Counted from the stretch's first letter, positions 43,370-55,544 are shown. The stretch: DNA of 64,000 nucleotides from Diaporthe sp. PMI_573 (GCA_021399435.1 JAJTUP010000006.1:868001-932000); one strand, 5' to 3'. Made by a program: numbers and translations. The notes: generated by a model not told the origin, from the sequence alone.

Positions 43370-45126
43370 TCAATCGGTGTATCTTTTTGGTACCCTTGTA
43401 GCCCTTCCCACGCGAGTACACACCTCCGCAGGCAGGTCGTTTTCAACCTCCTCTTCGTCATCTGTGCTCTCCGCCACCACTTCAATTTCAGCAGCAGGTT
43501 CTTCTTCTAGCACCACGATTTCTTCAATGAGGGCATTCCCAGCCTCTCTCTCGCCGCCCATGATATCCCCTAACTGCATGAACCTCTGGTTGGGGTTGGG
43601 AATAGCTTTTCGTTTCTTGGCCCTCATGCGCTCAATTTGAGCTTCCAACTCTTGAATTCTGTGGTTAGCGAGTGTTAACTCGGCTTGTTTGGCGTCAAAT
43701 GCAAGGCCTATCTTCCTGAATTTGCGCCGGTCTGCCGCCGTAGGATTGGCGCCGGCGAGGTCTATGATATCTCGCCCAGACTTCGGCATCTCATCGTCAG
43801 ATTCTGGCTCTCGCTCAGCACGCCGTTTTTCTTTATCCTCGTTGCATTCTGGGTGTGTAAGAGCCTTTAATCAACTAATTGGCCAATTACCAGTCGTACG
43901 CCATGCAGACTTAATATTCCGCTCAGTGAATCCCTTTTTGCGTGCCACGGCGAGTGCTTTGATGAAGTTGATTTTATCCACGGGCGCCGAATCTGTAAGC
44001 GACTGCCACGTACCCAGAAGGTCACGATAGTAACTTTTGACTGCATTAAAGACTCCGTTATCTAATGGCTGAAGCCCATAAGAACAATGGGCCGGTAAAT
44101 AGCAGCAGAAGACGTTGTTTTGAAGCAAATAGTCATAAACTCATCCTGCGGAAATCATTAGTATCAATTGGTCTTAATTCCACCGATCCTGGCTTTTATA
44201 CCTACAGTTATATGGCTAAAATGGCCATCGAGGATCAAAAGAATAGCATCTAAATCATCTTCGCGGCGGTTATTCATCTGCGGCAAAAAGACTTGCTGTA
44301 GCCACGCCACGCCTATTTGATTGTTTGTCCAACCGTTTGGGGATGTAATAAAGTACCAAGAAGGTACTGATTGACGAAATTGTTTGATAAACCATTGTTC
44401 TTGTAGTTCTTTTCCCTTGAAAATGATTCCTGGGTTAAGGACTTCGCCGGTGGCTGTGATGCTCTCAATTATGGTAGACCACCACCTAGACTGGTCGCAT
44501 TTAACCATCGCCTTCTTCGTGTCAGAGGTTCCTACGACTAGGGAATCAAGTCCTATATGTAATTAGTTAGATCTATTAGTTGTGGCTTAATTAGACAAAG
44601 ATCTCGTACCAAATCCTGCCATTAAGCCGGCTTTGTCGACGTTGACTGTGAGGCTCGGCTTTACCCACCTATATTCGCCCTCTCGGATGTCGAAATACTA
44701 ATTGACTGCCCTCGGGGTAAATTCGTGGAAACGTAGTGCCTCTTGCTTACGCCCAACTTTGGTGTGAACTTCAGGCCGGCGCTTAATAAATTGTTCAATC
44801 CAGTGAATGCCAACTGGCTTCTCATCACCGATTTCTGCGAGAAGTGAAGAAACCACCATTTTGACCTGAGAATGGCTTGGAGCGAACCCAAGCCTTTCTT
44901 GGCGTAGAATCCACTCAACAAGCTTGTCTTCTTGAGCAATTGATAGTCGGCTATGGGCTGGTTGGGCTTCGGGGTCGCTTTTTGATGCCCGGCCATTTCG
45001 CCTTCCGGAGAGGGTAGATGGCGGCATATTGTGCTTCTGAGAAGCTTTGTGTAGAGAAAAACCATTGTCAGATATGTCGAATAAGGCATTGGCTACATCC
45101 TCCTCGGTGTACGCCTTTGGAGGCAT
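43370..45126 (-). pseudogene. pogo/Fot1-type transposase, broken
   Basis: About 547 codons. Start ATG 45124-45126 (MPPKAYTEEDVANAL), the psq helix-turn-helix; then a CENP-B-type HTH (LVEWILRQERLGFAPSHSQV ... WIEQFIKRRPE) and a DDE_1 endonuclease with WWSTIIESITATGEVLNP, LLILDGHFSHIT and GLQPLDNGVFNAVK. Two likely introns: 44553-44609 (57 bp) and 44146-44205 (60 bp), both keeping frame. Three lesions: TAG at 44698-44700 after FTPRAVN, loss of one A in a run at 44118-44121 that shifts the frame just before the NNV...LPAH block, and TGA at 43871-43873 where an Arg codon (CGA) is expected after NWPIS. The C terminus is a Lys/Arg-rich coiled coil and an acidic end. Confidence 0.85.
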
Positions 45127-45343
45127 CGTGGTTGGCGATTTGGGTAGCTGTATAGGTGAGGACCTGATGGCAGAAACGCGTCCTCGATCTCGCATCTGGG
45201 TTTGTTTACAAACAGGCAGAATTGGGCGGTGAGGGTGCTCCACTAAAATTTAAAAAGACCGCTAAGCTCAATTGCCATTTCTCTATCTACATGTTTATTC
45301 AGATTCTGGATACCCTCACTAATGGTCGAGTAATGTGTAAGTC

Positions 45344-45422
45344 AAGTTGTTGAGTTTTGGTGGGTGGCGGCAAATTTGGCTGTGCCGGATGGTGGGGTGT
45401 GCCGGATGGTGGTGGTGCATGG
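45344..45422 (-). repeat. pogo right terminal inverted repeat
   Basis: 79 bp perfect inverted match to the left repeat; followed by TA at 45423-45424. Confidence 0.88.
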
Positions 45423-45691
45423 TATGCCTTGAGGCCTGAGTAATTAGGTACCTCTGCCATCGCCACAACGGTGTATGGTAAATATTTGAATGGCTAGGGT
45501 ATGTTTTTGATGCTAAATTAATTGATTCCAACAAGCATTTAATAGATTTCACGATGCGTTGATGGTGGGTGGGTGGTTGAAGTTGGTGGGCAAAGGAGGT
45601 TTCGCAGGGCATATGGTTGAGGCTACAAAACGCACGATGTTGGGGTGGTGGGCGATGTTAAATGGAGCGTTCTGATTGGCTGCAGCGCTGC

Positions 45692-45746
45692 TTAGTCAGA
45701 AAATTGGGTGCGGCATCCGATTTTTTGGGTGCGAATATCCGCTTTC
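45692..45746 (-). repeat. MULE right terminal inverted repeat
   Basis: 55 bp; one mismatch with the left repeat. Confidence 0.85.
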
Positions 45747-45754
45747 TCTCAAAA
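45747..45754 (+). repeat. target site duplication, right copy
   Basis: TCTCAAAA, identical to 40507-40514. Confidence 0.75.
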
Positions 45755-45997
45755 AGTGCAGGCCGGTTATCGACAAACCGAGCAGCTTTTTCCACCTACC
45801 CGTAAGCGAAAAGTATTATTCATTCTGCCCTAGGCACGGGCAAGTCAAGGGAAAAGAGAATTTGGAAAAGTTGGTGAACATAATGTCTGGTTGAAATGCT
45901 TGGTTCTGACAATCTGCTACTCTATTTAATCATCCCATCAGAGACTCAATCATACAAAAGAGCCTCTTCATACTAGAAAGAGGAGTCGCTGGGGCGC

Positions 45998-46696
45998 TTA
46001 GTCCGAATCGTCCTCTTTTCCATCATCCTGGTCCTCGCCTCCCTGGGCATTGGCGAAGATGTTGACAGCCTTATCGAAGGCCTTATTGCGTCTTTCCTCG
46101 AGCGCTTGGGCCGAAGGCTTGAGGTTGTCAGGGGCCTTCTCGTTCAGCGTCACGGAGAATTTGGCTCCTGCCTCTTGGCTGTTGAGCAAGTTCCTCTTAA
46201 CGAGACCTACAATTGGTGGGTGTTGTTAGTTGATGCCTTTGACGCCAAGTTCAATGAGATGCAGTCTGGAGATCCGGCTCATGGGAATCGAAGTACACAT
46301 GTAGTGCCCGGAAGACACTCACCTCCAACGTGCAACTCATCAATCCGAGACTTGTTCTGGACCATGGTGTTCAGTTCCTTCTCCGTCAACTCGACGACCT
46401 TTTCCATCTTTGTGAGGATAACTTGTGCCTCCTCAGGGGTAGGGTCGGCTCCCTAATAATCTTGTTTAGTACCGGAGTTTCTTTACATATTGGACACTCG
46501 TTGAATGGCAGTAGAGGTTACATACATCGTACTCGTTGATGCTCTTCTTGATCTCGGAGACGATAGAGTTGGTTTTGCGTCCGAGCTTGATAACGTCGCC
46601 GAGCTTCATGTTGGGGCCCTTGTCGGCGATCTTGATGGACTTCTCCAGCTTACGCTGGATAGCGTCAATGTGGCCTTGCACTTTCTTGACAGACAT
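45998..46696 (-). CDS. HsbA-like helical protein without signal peptide
   Basis: Three exons, 46526-46696, 46323-46452, 45998-46206 (introns 73 and 116 bp, donors GTATGT and GTGAGT), 169 residues ending in an acidic tail DDGKEDDSD. Almost entirely helical. The middle (EEAQVILTKMEKVVELTEKE, then NKSRIDELHVGGLVKRNLL) follows the pattern of the hydrophobic surface-binding protein A domain (PF12296): paired helices, 'xxxFDxLGVxGLVxxDL' line, and a final helix. HsbA members are secreted or cell-wall proteins; here the start MSVKKVQGHIDAIQRKLEKS is charged and not a signal peptide, and no better upstream exon is seen. The family assignment is by pattern and recall, so another small coiled-coil protein remains possible. 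Confidence 0.6.
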
Positions 46697-49084
46697 TGTT
46701 ACGTTTGGGACGCTAGATAGATTGCTTCGCGATAATTGAGGTGATGCTTGCTGTTTGTTGTAGCTTGATGTGAACTATCATCATTTTACCTGTGGGTGTG
46801 AGTCCTCTTTAAGTATATTCTTGTGCTCAAGAAATCATATGAAGTTACCAGTCTCATCTGAGCCGCTGCTTACGCTCACGACATGTGGCTCACGATGCCG
46901 AGGTCGAGCCATCAGCCATCCGCCGCAGTTTCCAAGATCAATGCAGCTCCTTGTGTATAACTCAGGCATAAAGCATAAGGCCGGCATTACGCAAATGTGG
47001 GTATATTGGAGAACATTAGGATCACAGCGGCCGGTAGTATTTCCAGAAAGCGCCACCTGGGAAGATGATGCCCGGCGGGGAGCTGAGGCGCTTGTTTCGT
47101 CGCAACGGTAGGCTGAAAGGGGAAAGCCAAGAATCTGCGACATAGCTGCCGTTCATGCGGCGGCACATCGCGGTCGTCCCCCGCAGAATCCACGTCAGGG
47201 ATAAACCATGGGATTCAACTGGTTTTCCTTGTGACCGGTGGTCAGGGTATCGGCATTCACATGTGTACAGAATCGTTCCGTCCACTTCATTTTCTATAGT
47301 TCTGCCACGATTGGTAGAGCGGGTACGATGCGTAGGTGTGATCCGCTAGTTCGGTTGTGCATCCAGCAGATGACTTCAATTGAAGCCAGTGACGGTGCAT
47401 ATTTGTTTACACCCTCGCGGGACACTTGCCCGATTATTGCAAAGCCTCCGACGGGGCAAAAGACAAGGAAGAGGGATCGCAAGGGAAGCCTCGGCTGTCT
47501 CTGTTGTGGCTGAAGCACGCGCTTTTTGACACTCCGATCTCATGCCATCCTCTTTGTTGGGATCTTGCGCAAATATTGACCATCGGCAAAGGTACAGCCC
47601 ATCCATTCGAGTGAGCGCAGCTTGTGACACATGGTACACACCTTGGATGACGACGTCAAGTTGCTTTTCCGTCGATCCATGGGTTGGGTTTATTGCGTGT
47701 TTGAAACACTGACCCTTGTCCAAGTTATTCTTCCCAAAGGGTCTCAAACCGTATTTACCAGAATGTCTCGAGTCACCGAATGAGGCCGCCCGCAACCTTG
47801 GCAAGACATGTGAATGTCGGCAAGGGAAGGACCAGACATGGAGGATGTAAACACGTGGTGCATGGGCACTGCTCATATCAATATCATGGCGTAAGGCAAC
47901 ATCAGATGATGCTGCGCAGCAAAGGGTTCAGAGGGTACAATATCACACTATTGGCAACGCACCCGCTAGACTTGCATAGTGACGCCAGGCTGAAGAAATA
48001 CTCTGAGTGGAATTGTTATGAACCAATAGGGTCAATAGGGAGCTCCGTTATATTTACGACTTACCACGCTCCTCGTTAGCAGTGCAGTGTACTTAACCAA
48101 GGCGGAAGTGCTTTCGTAGTCAATGAGTAAGGCTGGCGAGCATGTGCGGATGGAAGGACCAGAAGAAAAGAGATGAGTACAATAAGACACTGACGGTGCT
48201 TGACGGCGTTAGACTAGCTCGTATCTCGCGATGGCTTCGACCTTGACCGGTTGACAGCACCGGCGCGAATAGACTAGGCACGGCTCAAACACTAAGACTT
48301 CTAGTGCGAAATAGTAGGTTCTGAGGAAACACTGGTTTGCAGAAGATTGGAAAGTCACTCTCTGTAATCATCTATTAAGACACATTGTCTCTTGTCCTTA
48401 TGGGACACTCGTTGTCGTTCCGGCTTAGTAGAGGAGCTTAAAAAGAATACAAATAGTCCATACAATAAGAGCCCGTCAAATGTTTGCCAGAATCGGCTTC
48501 CAACTACAGTACATGTTGTAGTAAATCAGTATCAAACTCGCTGCAACTGCTGTCCTACAGTCAGGAAGTCTGGAGACAGTAAGTAACAAACAGGAATATT
48601 GCTTGCTGTTGTCGCATAAAAGTTCTAGCAAGATAAAAAGCGTAATTTGTTTGACCATGCAGGGTAAACTGAAAGTGAAAAAGGGGGAGGGGGGATTTGC
48701 TACATAGATCACAAACCGTAAGCACACGTAACAACCGCAACATGAATAACAGCTCTCAAGTAGCCCGGGATCATTTCCATTGCTCCTTATTGGCTTTTCA
48801 TGGGGGTATCTCAGCTTGAAGGCAGATTGCCACAACCAAGATTTATCTACTAACTGATCAGTCAAATGTCTAAACCTTGAAACATTTCCAGCCAGATCCA
48901 ACCCTCATCTATATGACAGAACTTATGCTTCTTGGTAAATTCATTAGATCCACCACGGCATATGCCCAACACATTCAAGAAACTCTCATTTTGACCCTCT
49001 CAAACCCTACCCAGCACATCCCAACCCATCCCAAAAACATAACGAACAAAACCAAGAAGAAACTGCACACCGCTTTCATCCCCT
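46697..49084. other. gene-poor interval of about 2.4 kb
   Basis: Short frames only, none with domains. Holds the promoter of the HsbA-like gene and the 3' end of the ABC transporter gene. Confidence 0.4.
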
Positions 49085-52000
49085 TCATTGACCACCGTCA
49101 GCAAGGCTCCTCGCCCTGACAAGTCCGCCTTTGTCCAAGACAATCTCGAAGTCGGCATCGCGCACTGCTTCTACCCGGTGCGCAATGGTGATGACCGTGC
49201 TCTGCCGCAGCTCCTCCCTCAGGACCTGCTGGATATAGAAGGCCGTCTTCTTGTCGATGCTCGCCGTCGCCTCGTCCAGGATCACCACGGGGCTGCGGCG
49301 GAGCACCGCGCGGCCGAGCCCGATGAGCTGCCGCTGGCCCTGGGACAGGTTCTTGCCACCGCCGTCGATGCGCGTGGATAGCGTGAAGGCAGACGCGTTT
49401 TGCTTGCTGTTGCCGTTGGCGCTGTGGTTGCCGTTGGCAACGATGTTGGCCTGTCCATTGGTCGGTTTGGAGTCACCGTTGGTGTGCTCGTCCGTCACAC
49501 TGGCCGCCTCGCTGGCGTCGTTGCTGCTGTTGCTTGAGCTGGACGTGGAACTCTCGCTCTGAGGTTCCGACGTGGGTTGTGAGCCGCCTGGTGTAATTGA
49601 GCCGCTCGCCAGGCCGTCTTCGATTTCGTCCACGGCACCGAGCACCCTTCTCAACACCAGCTCACACTCATCGTCGGAATGCTCACGTATGGGGTCCAGG
49701 TTATCCCGCAGGGTCCCCGGGAACAACACAGGGTCCTGTGCCACGAAGCTGATGCGCCGTCTCAGTGCGTGCTTGTCTACCTTGGCCACGTCGACACTTC
49801 CTATCCTGATGCTTCCCAACGTGCCTGTGGACTCGTCATACTCGGGCAACATCGTCCCCAGCAGCGTCAGCGCGAGTGTGCTCTTCCCGCTACCGGTCCG
49901 GCCTGTGACCGCGACAGTTGCGCCGGCAGGGATGCGGAAGCTCAGGCCGCGCAGCGACGGATCGAGACCCTTGGCATACCGAACCGTGACATTGTCAAAC
50001 ACGATGTCGTCGTCGTAGCTCGGCCATGCGGCGGGCGGGTCGAAGTCGCCGCGAGGCTCCTCCTCCAGGTCCATGAGCTCAATGACACGTTCGACAGACA
50101 CGAACTGCATCTGCAGCTCACCATACTTGCGACACATGTTGTGTGTGCAGGCGACGAAGTTTGCCGCGGCAGCGAGAACGAAGCCGACCGTACCGGCTCC
50201 GAGGCCCGTGAACAGGGCCGACATGGTCAGGATGAAGGTTGAGAGCGCGGAGAGGACGTCGAATCGGAACATGAGCCACGCCTGGAGCGACCAGTAGAAA
50301 TGGTCCATCTTCTGAAAGGCGTCCGTGGTTACGATGATACGGTCCTGGAAGTGCGGCTGCGCGCGGAAAGCGCGCACTGTGGTCAAGCCTTCGAGGAGTG
50401 TTCCGAAGTTGGACATTAGGGGCGACAGGGAGACCATCTCGAGGCGGCGAAGGGATTGCGACGCGGGGAGGAAGCGCAAGAAGATCATGACGAAGAGTGT
50501 CGTCATGACGAGGGCGATGGCTAGGAAGACTGGCGCCGTAGAAGCGATGACAAAGAGACTCGAGGACCAGAACATGAAATACCATACGACATCGCGAATT
50601 TGTGTGACAATTTGTCCGTCGATGGTGCCGATGTCGCTCGTGAGTCGGTTCATCAGCCTCCCAACGGGAGTGACATCGTAGAAGCGGAACGTCGCGTTCG
50701 CAACCCTCAGCATGACCTGTTCGAAAAGGTGCTTGCCCGCGGTGTAGATGATGAGCACGATAGTGAGATCGGAGAGGACAAAGGATATGAACTGCAGAAG
50801 TGCGATGATAAAGAACCAAAACAGCCACGGGCGCACGTTGACATCGGGGGGCGGGAGGTCGAAGTCGATATTCCACCAGTCTTGCGGAGCAGCGGTGGCG
50901 CCAACTGGGGATGTATTGGCAGCTCGGAAGTTGTACTCTGGCTCGTTGCTTGCGGCGAGGTAGACCTGAGACGACCCGCCTGGCTCGTAGGATTCGCCCC
51001 AGACTTTGAGGAAGTAGAAATGCGTCAACCGTGACACTCGGAACATGATGAATAAAAGGATCAGGAGTCCCCAGTACCAGAGGTTACCTGCCTTGATGTA
51101 CTTCCAGTACACCGAAGCCATAACACCTCCATGGGCGCGGTACTCTTCTTCGATGAATTTTTCAGGGATAACATCCTCGTCTGCGTCAGCCGGTTCATCT
51201 TCATCGATCGACTGCCGGCGCTGTTCGTCTTTGGCTGCAAAGTGAAGAAGCTCCTGGTGGTTGTGGATTTCTTCGCGCGAGATGACAGTGACAGTCCCGG
51301 ATTGCGATACCTCGAGTACTTGGTTCGCATGCTGCGTCAGGAGATCCATCCTGTGGGTGACGAATATCACCATCCGTCCTTGCATAAAGGTCTTGTTCGT
51401 CAAAAGATTCCGTAAAATCGCCTCGGCGGTCTGATGGTCCAGCGCAGCAATAGGGTCGTCCAGCAATAATATCCTTGCCCTGCTGTAGATCGCTCTCGCC
51501 AACGCTACTCTCGCCTTTTGTCCACCCGAGAGTCCGACACCGTTCTCCCCGATCATGGATAAGTCTCCAGCTTTCCAGTTCGCCAGATCGGGTATCAAGC
51601 AGCATGCAGCGAGGACCTGGCGATACCTGACCTCGTCGTATCCAGAAGAGAACAGTATATTCTCGCGAATGCTCATGCTCTGCAACCATGGAGTCTGCGC
51701 ACAGTACCCAACCATCTCGTTTGGCACCGTTCTCTTTCCCCCACGGTCATCCAATTCACCCAGGATCGCATGCAGCAGCGCCGTCTTGCCCGAGCCGACC
51801 TTTCCACAAACGGCTGTGACCCCAGATCCGGCCTCGAAGGAAACGTTAGATAGTACTTGTTTGTGAGCCGGAGAGCCTGGCCATGCGAACGAGGCCTCTC
51901 GGAATGCGATCTTGAGTTCTCCCAGCCTCTCCGTACGAGCCTCTCCATATGCGCCCGCACCCGAGCCGTACTCCTCTTCCTTATTCGGCTCAGCCATGAA

Positions 52001-53936
52001 GCTCTCGATTCGTCCCATGGCTACCCACGCGTTCAAAAGCACGGTGATGAGACCAGGCAGCTCATTCAGACTCTGATTAAGCATCGTGAACAGATTGAGC
52101 GCCGGAAAAGCGACATCAATCCGCAGCGGGTGCCCGCCGATGATGGTGTACGCATAGAACGCAGCCACGGGAAAGAAGTACGCCGAGATTTTGTTCGTCG
52201 CCGCGACAGCCTTGCTGAGTAGGTTGACGATGACCCTATAACTCAGCTCCTTCTGTCGAGAGGCCAGGATGTTTCCTAGCCATTTGTCCTGCCAGTCGTA
52301 CCATCGCAGGTGGCGAATAGCTTCGACAAATTGTGACGTGATCTGCAGCTTGACATCGGTGACGGCACGGCGGGCACGTTCCCAGCTGACAAGGAAGCGG
52401 ATGATGAAGGTGTTGAGAAACTGGGCGAACACGATCAGCAGCACGCCGCCCAACGCCGCCGGTCCAAGGATCTTCCAGATCAACACGATGGTGAGGACGA
52501 AGCTCATTGGCTTCGTGACAAGGTTGGAAAACTCCCAGAAACGCTGAGCGACCTCGTAGACATCGTTGCGCATCAGGTTGAGAATCTTGCCCATGGAGGC
52601 AGGGCCTGAGTTGGCAGCCTCGCCTTTGCCCTTCTTGTCTTCGCTGCCGTCCTCATCGACATTGCTGGGGAATGTGAATGCCTTGCGCATCAGAGTCTTT
52701 TCGTAGATCATGGTGATCATCTCGCCCCTAGATCGCTCATATGCTCGCCGGCAGAACCAGAGGTTGAATACACCAGACTGAGCGCCGACAAGACGGGCCA
52801 ACAGTATGAATACTCCGTACACGACCGCCACATTCCGATTGGGATTCTCGCCCTCAAGGGCTGCGAGGAGCTGCTTCAGAAAGACAACTGGGATGAGGGA
52901 GCATATTGACTCGAGGATGCCCAAGAGCGTCGTGATTATCAGGTCCGGTGCGTTGACCTTGAATATGCGTTCGAGAACCGACCCCGGAACCTCTCGAAAA
53001 AGGCGATGCAGGCGGCTGTGCTGGAATTCGAGCGGCAAAGTCCACACATCCTCATCATGGAGCTGTCTCTGACATCCCGATTTCACTGTTGGCGACATCC
53101 AGCCCACGGTCATCCATTGCCACAGAGTGAAGTTATTCTCCGGGCTGCGCAGCTTGACCGTGGGTGTCGAATAAGGGGCGCAGATACCCTCATTGGAGAG
53201 AAGAGGGTCGCGCATTGGCATGTTGAGTATGAAAATGATCGATAGAAGGGGGTTGACCATCTCAATCCCCCAGATCCAGGGACCGGACCTGGAGAAGACC
53301 TGTAGAATAGTGCTGAACAAGACGAGCTGGACGAGCAGCAGCGCGCCTTGTAGTATAAGAGGCAGCCCCGGGGCGGATCGTGGCCTTTCTATCAGTAGTA
53401 CAGTAATTGTAACAGCCTCCCTCTAAGTTAGTGCCGGCTTGATGAGAGACGGATTCGAGGGGCGTGCTCACATGCGGGATCAACGGGGTTGAGAACAATG
53501 GCCCTGCCCCCGGGTTCAGCGCAGCCAGAATGCTGATCACCAGGCCAATTGTCGAGCTCAAGATGAGCACGATTACCGGTACGCTCCATGTCCGCTTCTT
53601 GATGGGGATGAGGTCGGTCGAGATGCCCTCTGCCTCCCCAGGCTCCTCGGCTGCGAAGTCGCGGAGCCAGACCCCCCTGCGGTTCCAAGCCGGCCGGAGA
53701 CCATACCGCAGTAATGGAAAAAGCAGTGCGAGTATTGTGGGGATCCATGCAACCGCGCCGACGCATTCCCCAAAGACGGCGAGTTCATTGATCTGCAGGT
53801 ATCCGTCAGCAAGGGGCCGTGCCGATGTCTCGACCCCGGAGGACGCAGGCCAGGCCAGGCCTGAGCTCTGCCGGGAATGGATGTACATACCCAGAGTCGA
53901 CTGCAGCAGTTGAAACAGGGCCGCAGAATATCCCAT
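49085..53936 (-). CDS. ABCC-type full ABC transporter
   Basis: ATP-driven exporter of conjugates or metabolites, plasma-membrane or vacuolar. Two exons, 53472-53936 and 49085-53422, 49-bp intron (GTGAGC...ACTAACTTAG); 1600 residues. Order: N-terminal membrane segments, TMD1, NBD1, TMD2, NBD2. NBD1 has Walker A GKVGSGKT (~696), signature LSGGQKARVALARA (~786) and Walker B ILLLDDP with Asp in place of the catalytic Glu, as is normal for ABCC site 1. NBD2 has GRTGSGKS (~1329), signature LSQGQRQL (~1516) and VVILDEATASID, so one canonical ATP site is intact. The Walker A to signature distance in NBD2 is about 190 residues instead of about 90, owing to a Ser/Asn/Gly-rich insertion. The start (ATG 53934-53936, MGYSAALFQ) is the first ATG in frame; a further upstream exon encoding the usual N terminus may exist. 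Confidence 0.88.
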
Positions 53937-55544
53937 GAGAGGTAGGACCGGTGCAATATGGATGAGGACATCATGACACAGGTGAAAATGAATGAACCGA
54001 GCGGACAGATACACACGGCAAAGTCATCGTTCGCACGCGGTAAAGATCGAGGAGGAATCAACGGGAAATCCTCAGCACAGGAAAAAGACGTTGCGAAAGC
54101 GGCTGATGAGAGATAGGATTTTACAACCAGCCGGTCACAAGGCTCAACAGGGGACAAATTGCGATTTGCCTCTGTGCCTCTTACGGAGTAGCGGTCTGGG
54201 CCTGGACAGCCTGCAGGTTGGTTGTCTGTCACTTTCTGGCACCCGCCTCTGCTGACTGCGTGCTGCGAGAAACCTTCAACCGTTGACGGGAACTGCGGGG
54301 ATGGTCGACCGGCCCCAGTCATTGCCAGTGAGCTTCGCAGTTCTCGGCAGCCGGTCATGGACAAAGCCACAGAACCAGTGGAGAATTCCGTCCAGACGGC
54401 AGCACTGGGCCCACTCTTAGTGGTTACCGGTTGCTGGTGGGCATTGTTAGCGTCCCATTGACGCCACCACGATTGTCCTCCTGGCGCGTCGTTCAGAGTC
54501 GGATTCTTCTCCCCAGCGACCCAGGTCGCTCTCAATCGTGGGCCGAAAGACACGTTACGTCGACTTTTGGCAGCTAATGTCGGGTCAATGACTCAAAGCA
54601 GGACTGACGACGAGCCTCCATATCTTCAATTGACCCATGAAACCGGTTGCGGTCCGCTTGTGAGGAGGGGACGTAAATGTTGGGCCATGTCATAAGCCCC
54701 AGCTTAAAACACATCATCCCGGGAAAAGGTTGCCAACTGTTGAATACCACACCAGATGCAAGGCATGGCACACTCACATGGGAATTTGAGCATGACATGT
54801 CGTATCGTGCGATTGCTGGTAAGAGCTCGCAGCCGCAGCCTGCGCGCCCAACAACCCCTCGGGACGCGTGCCGGACGCCCTCGGCGACGCTCCAAGTCGA
54901 CTGCCCTGATGCGGCTGTTTGGTGATGGCATTTTCGGCACCGCGTCCGCATCCTGGCGGGTCCCGCACGGGTGCCACAGCGTCGTCCCGCGTCATCATCT
55001 GGTGCTTATCGCCGGCCGTGATCTCCGCTCGATTAATGGCCCATACCGTGGAACCACTGCCGTGGCACATCGTATTGAGGCTGTTTGTCTACCGAGGCGG
55101 AAACTGCTTGGCTGAGAATGTACTTGCCCGGAGGTGGATGACGGTGTCGGAAGACTGGAAGGCACCGACCGTGCAATGCTCCGCGAGATTGTGGTGTTAG
55201 GAACAGAGACTTGAGGGTTGCACAACGTGGTACTAATGCTGCTGATTTTTTTCGCCCCAGTGCCAAACACTACTGCAACCAAGGCCACAATAGGGTAAAC
55301 TCTGACCACCGGGTACAGCACCCCGCCGTGCATGAGCTATCAGATGCACAGAGTTCGTGCGCGATACATACAAGAAGTACAGTTTGTGAGCTCTCACAAA
55401 ATAATGTCCCGTCTTTTTCCAGTTCCTTCCCTCAGAGATAATACTCGATTCCGAACGCCGACGCTCCCAGAAAGCAAAAAGTCAAATTGAAAATGTCAAA
55501 TGATTCGACCAGCCACAGCTCAAGCTTGAGCAAAATTCAACTGC
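53937..55544. other. intergenic, upstream of the ABC gene
   Basis: Frames on both strands lack domains. May hide an additional 5' exon of the ABC gene. No other feature recognised. Confidence 0.4.

Larger units (their letters stand above)
43214..45422 (-). mobile_element. pogo/Fot1-like DNA transposon nested in the MULE
   Basis: 2209 bp flanked by TA. The ends are perfect inverted repeats of 79 bp (43214-43292 and 45344-45422). Each contains a doubled subunit CCATCCGGCACA. It carries one transposase gene on the minus strand, now broken. Base composition is ordinary, unlike the AT-rich MULE around it. Confidence 0.87.
40763..45460 (-). pseudogene. MULE transposase, RIP-inactivated and split by a pogo insertion
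   Basis: The frame begins at ATG 45458-45460, runs 36 bases to the pogo element, and resumes at 43213 (using one copy of the TA) to a terminal TAG at 40763-40765: 12 + 817 codons with no frameshift. By hand I count about 33 internal stops, all TAG or TAA. Recognisable parts: an N-terminal DNA-binding region (GWLTVKQNSKPNYAI ... KLVVHKYRYTHYGS), the MULE catalytic core (LFITNYNNALINTLKSEFP, HQLCIFYININ) and the C-terminal TTFSTERIYWKIKIYL line that corresponds to TTSRVEGxHxxLKxYL. The catalytic Asp positions of the core now read Asn. The C terminus has a Lys-Gly repeat (GKGGKGGKGGKG). Confidence 0.82.
40515..45746 (-). mobile_element. Mutator-like DNA transposon (MULE), RIP-decayed, host of a nested pogo element
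   Basis: Bounded by inverted repeats of 55 bp with one mismatch (40515-40569 and 45692-45746; outer end GAAAGMGGATATTCGCACCC) and by the 8-bp duplication TCTCAAAA. Without the nested element it is about 3.0 kb. It contains one long minus-strand transposase frame. The 40.8-43.2 kb part is AT-rich. MULEs usually make 8-11 bp duplications and can have long terminal repeats; transposase features (see the pseudogene entry) support the class. The identical ends say the insertion is not very old even though its coding part is badly mutated. Confidence 0.82.

Noticed and set aside
43845..43872. a third, 27-base intron in the pogo transposase
   Set aside because: Too short for splicing, and the frame simply continues across a TGA that is explained by CGA to TGA.
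40515..45746. hAT assignment of the outer element from its 8-bp duplication
   Set aside because: The transposase shows MULE-type motifs (TTFSTERIYWKIKIYL, FITNYNNALINTL) and long terminal repeats, not a hAT dimerisation domain.
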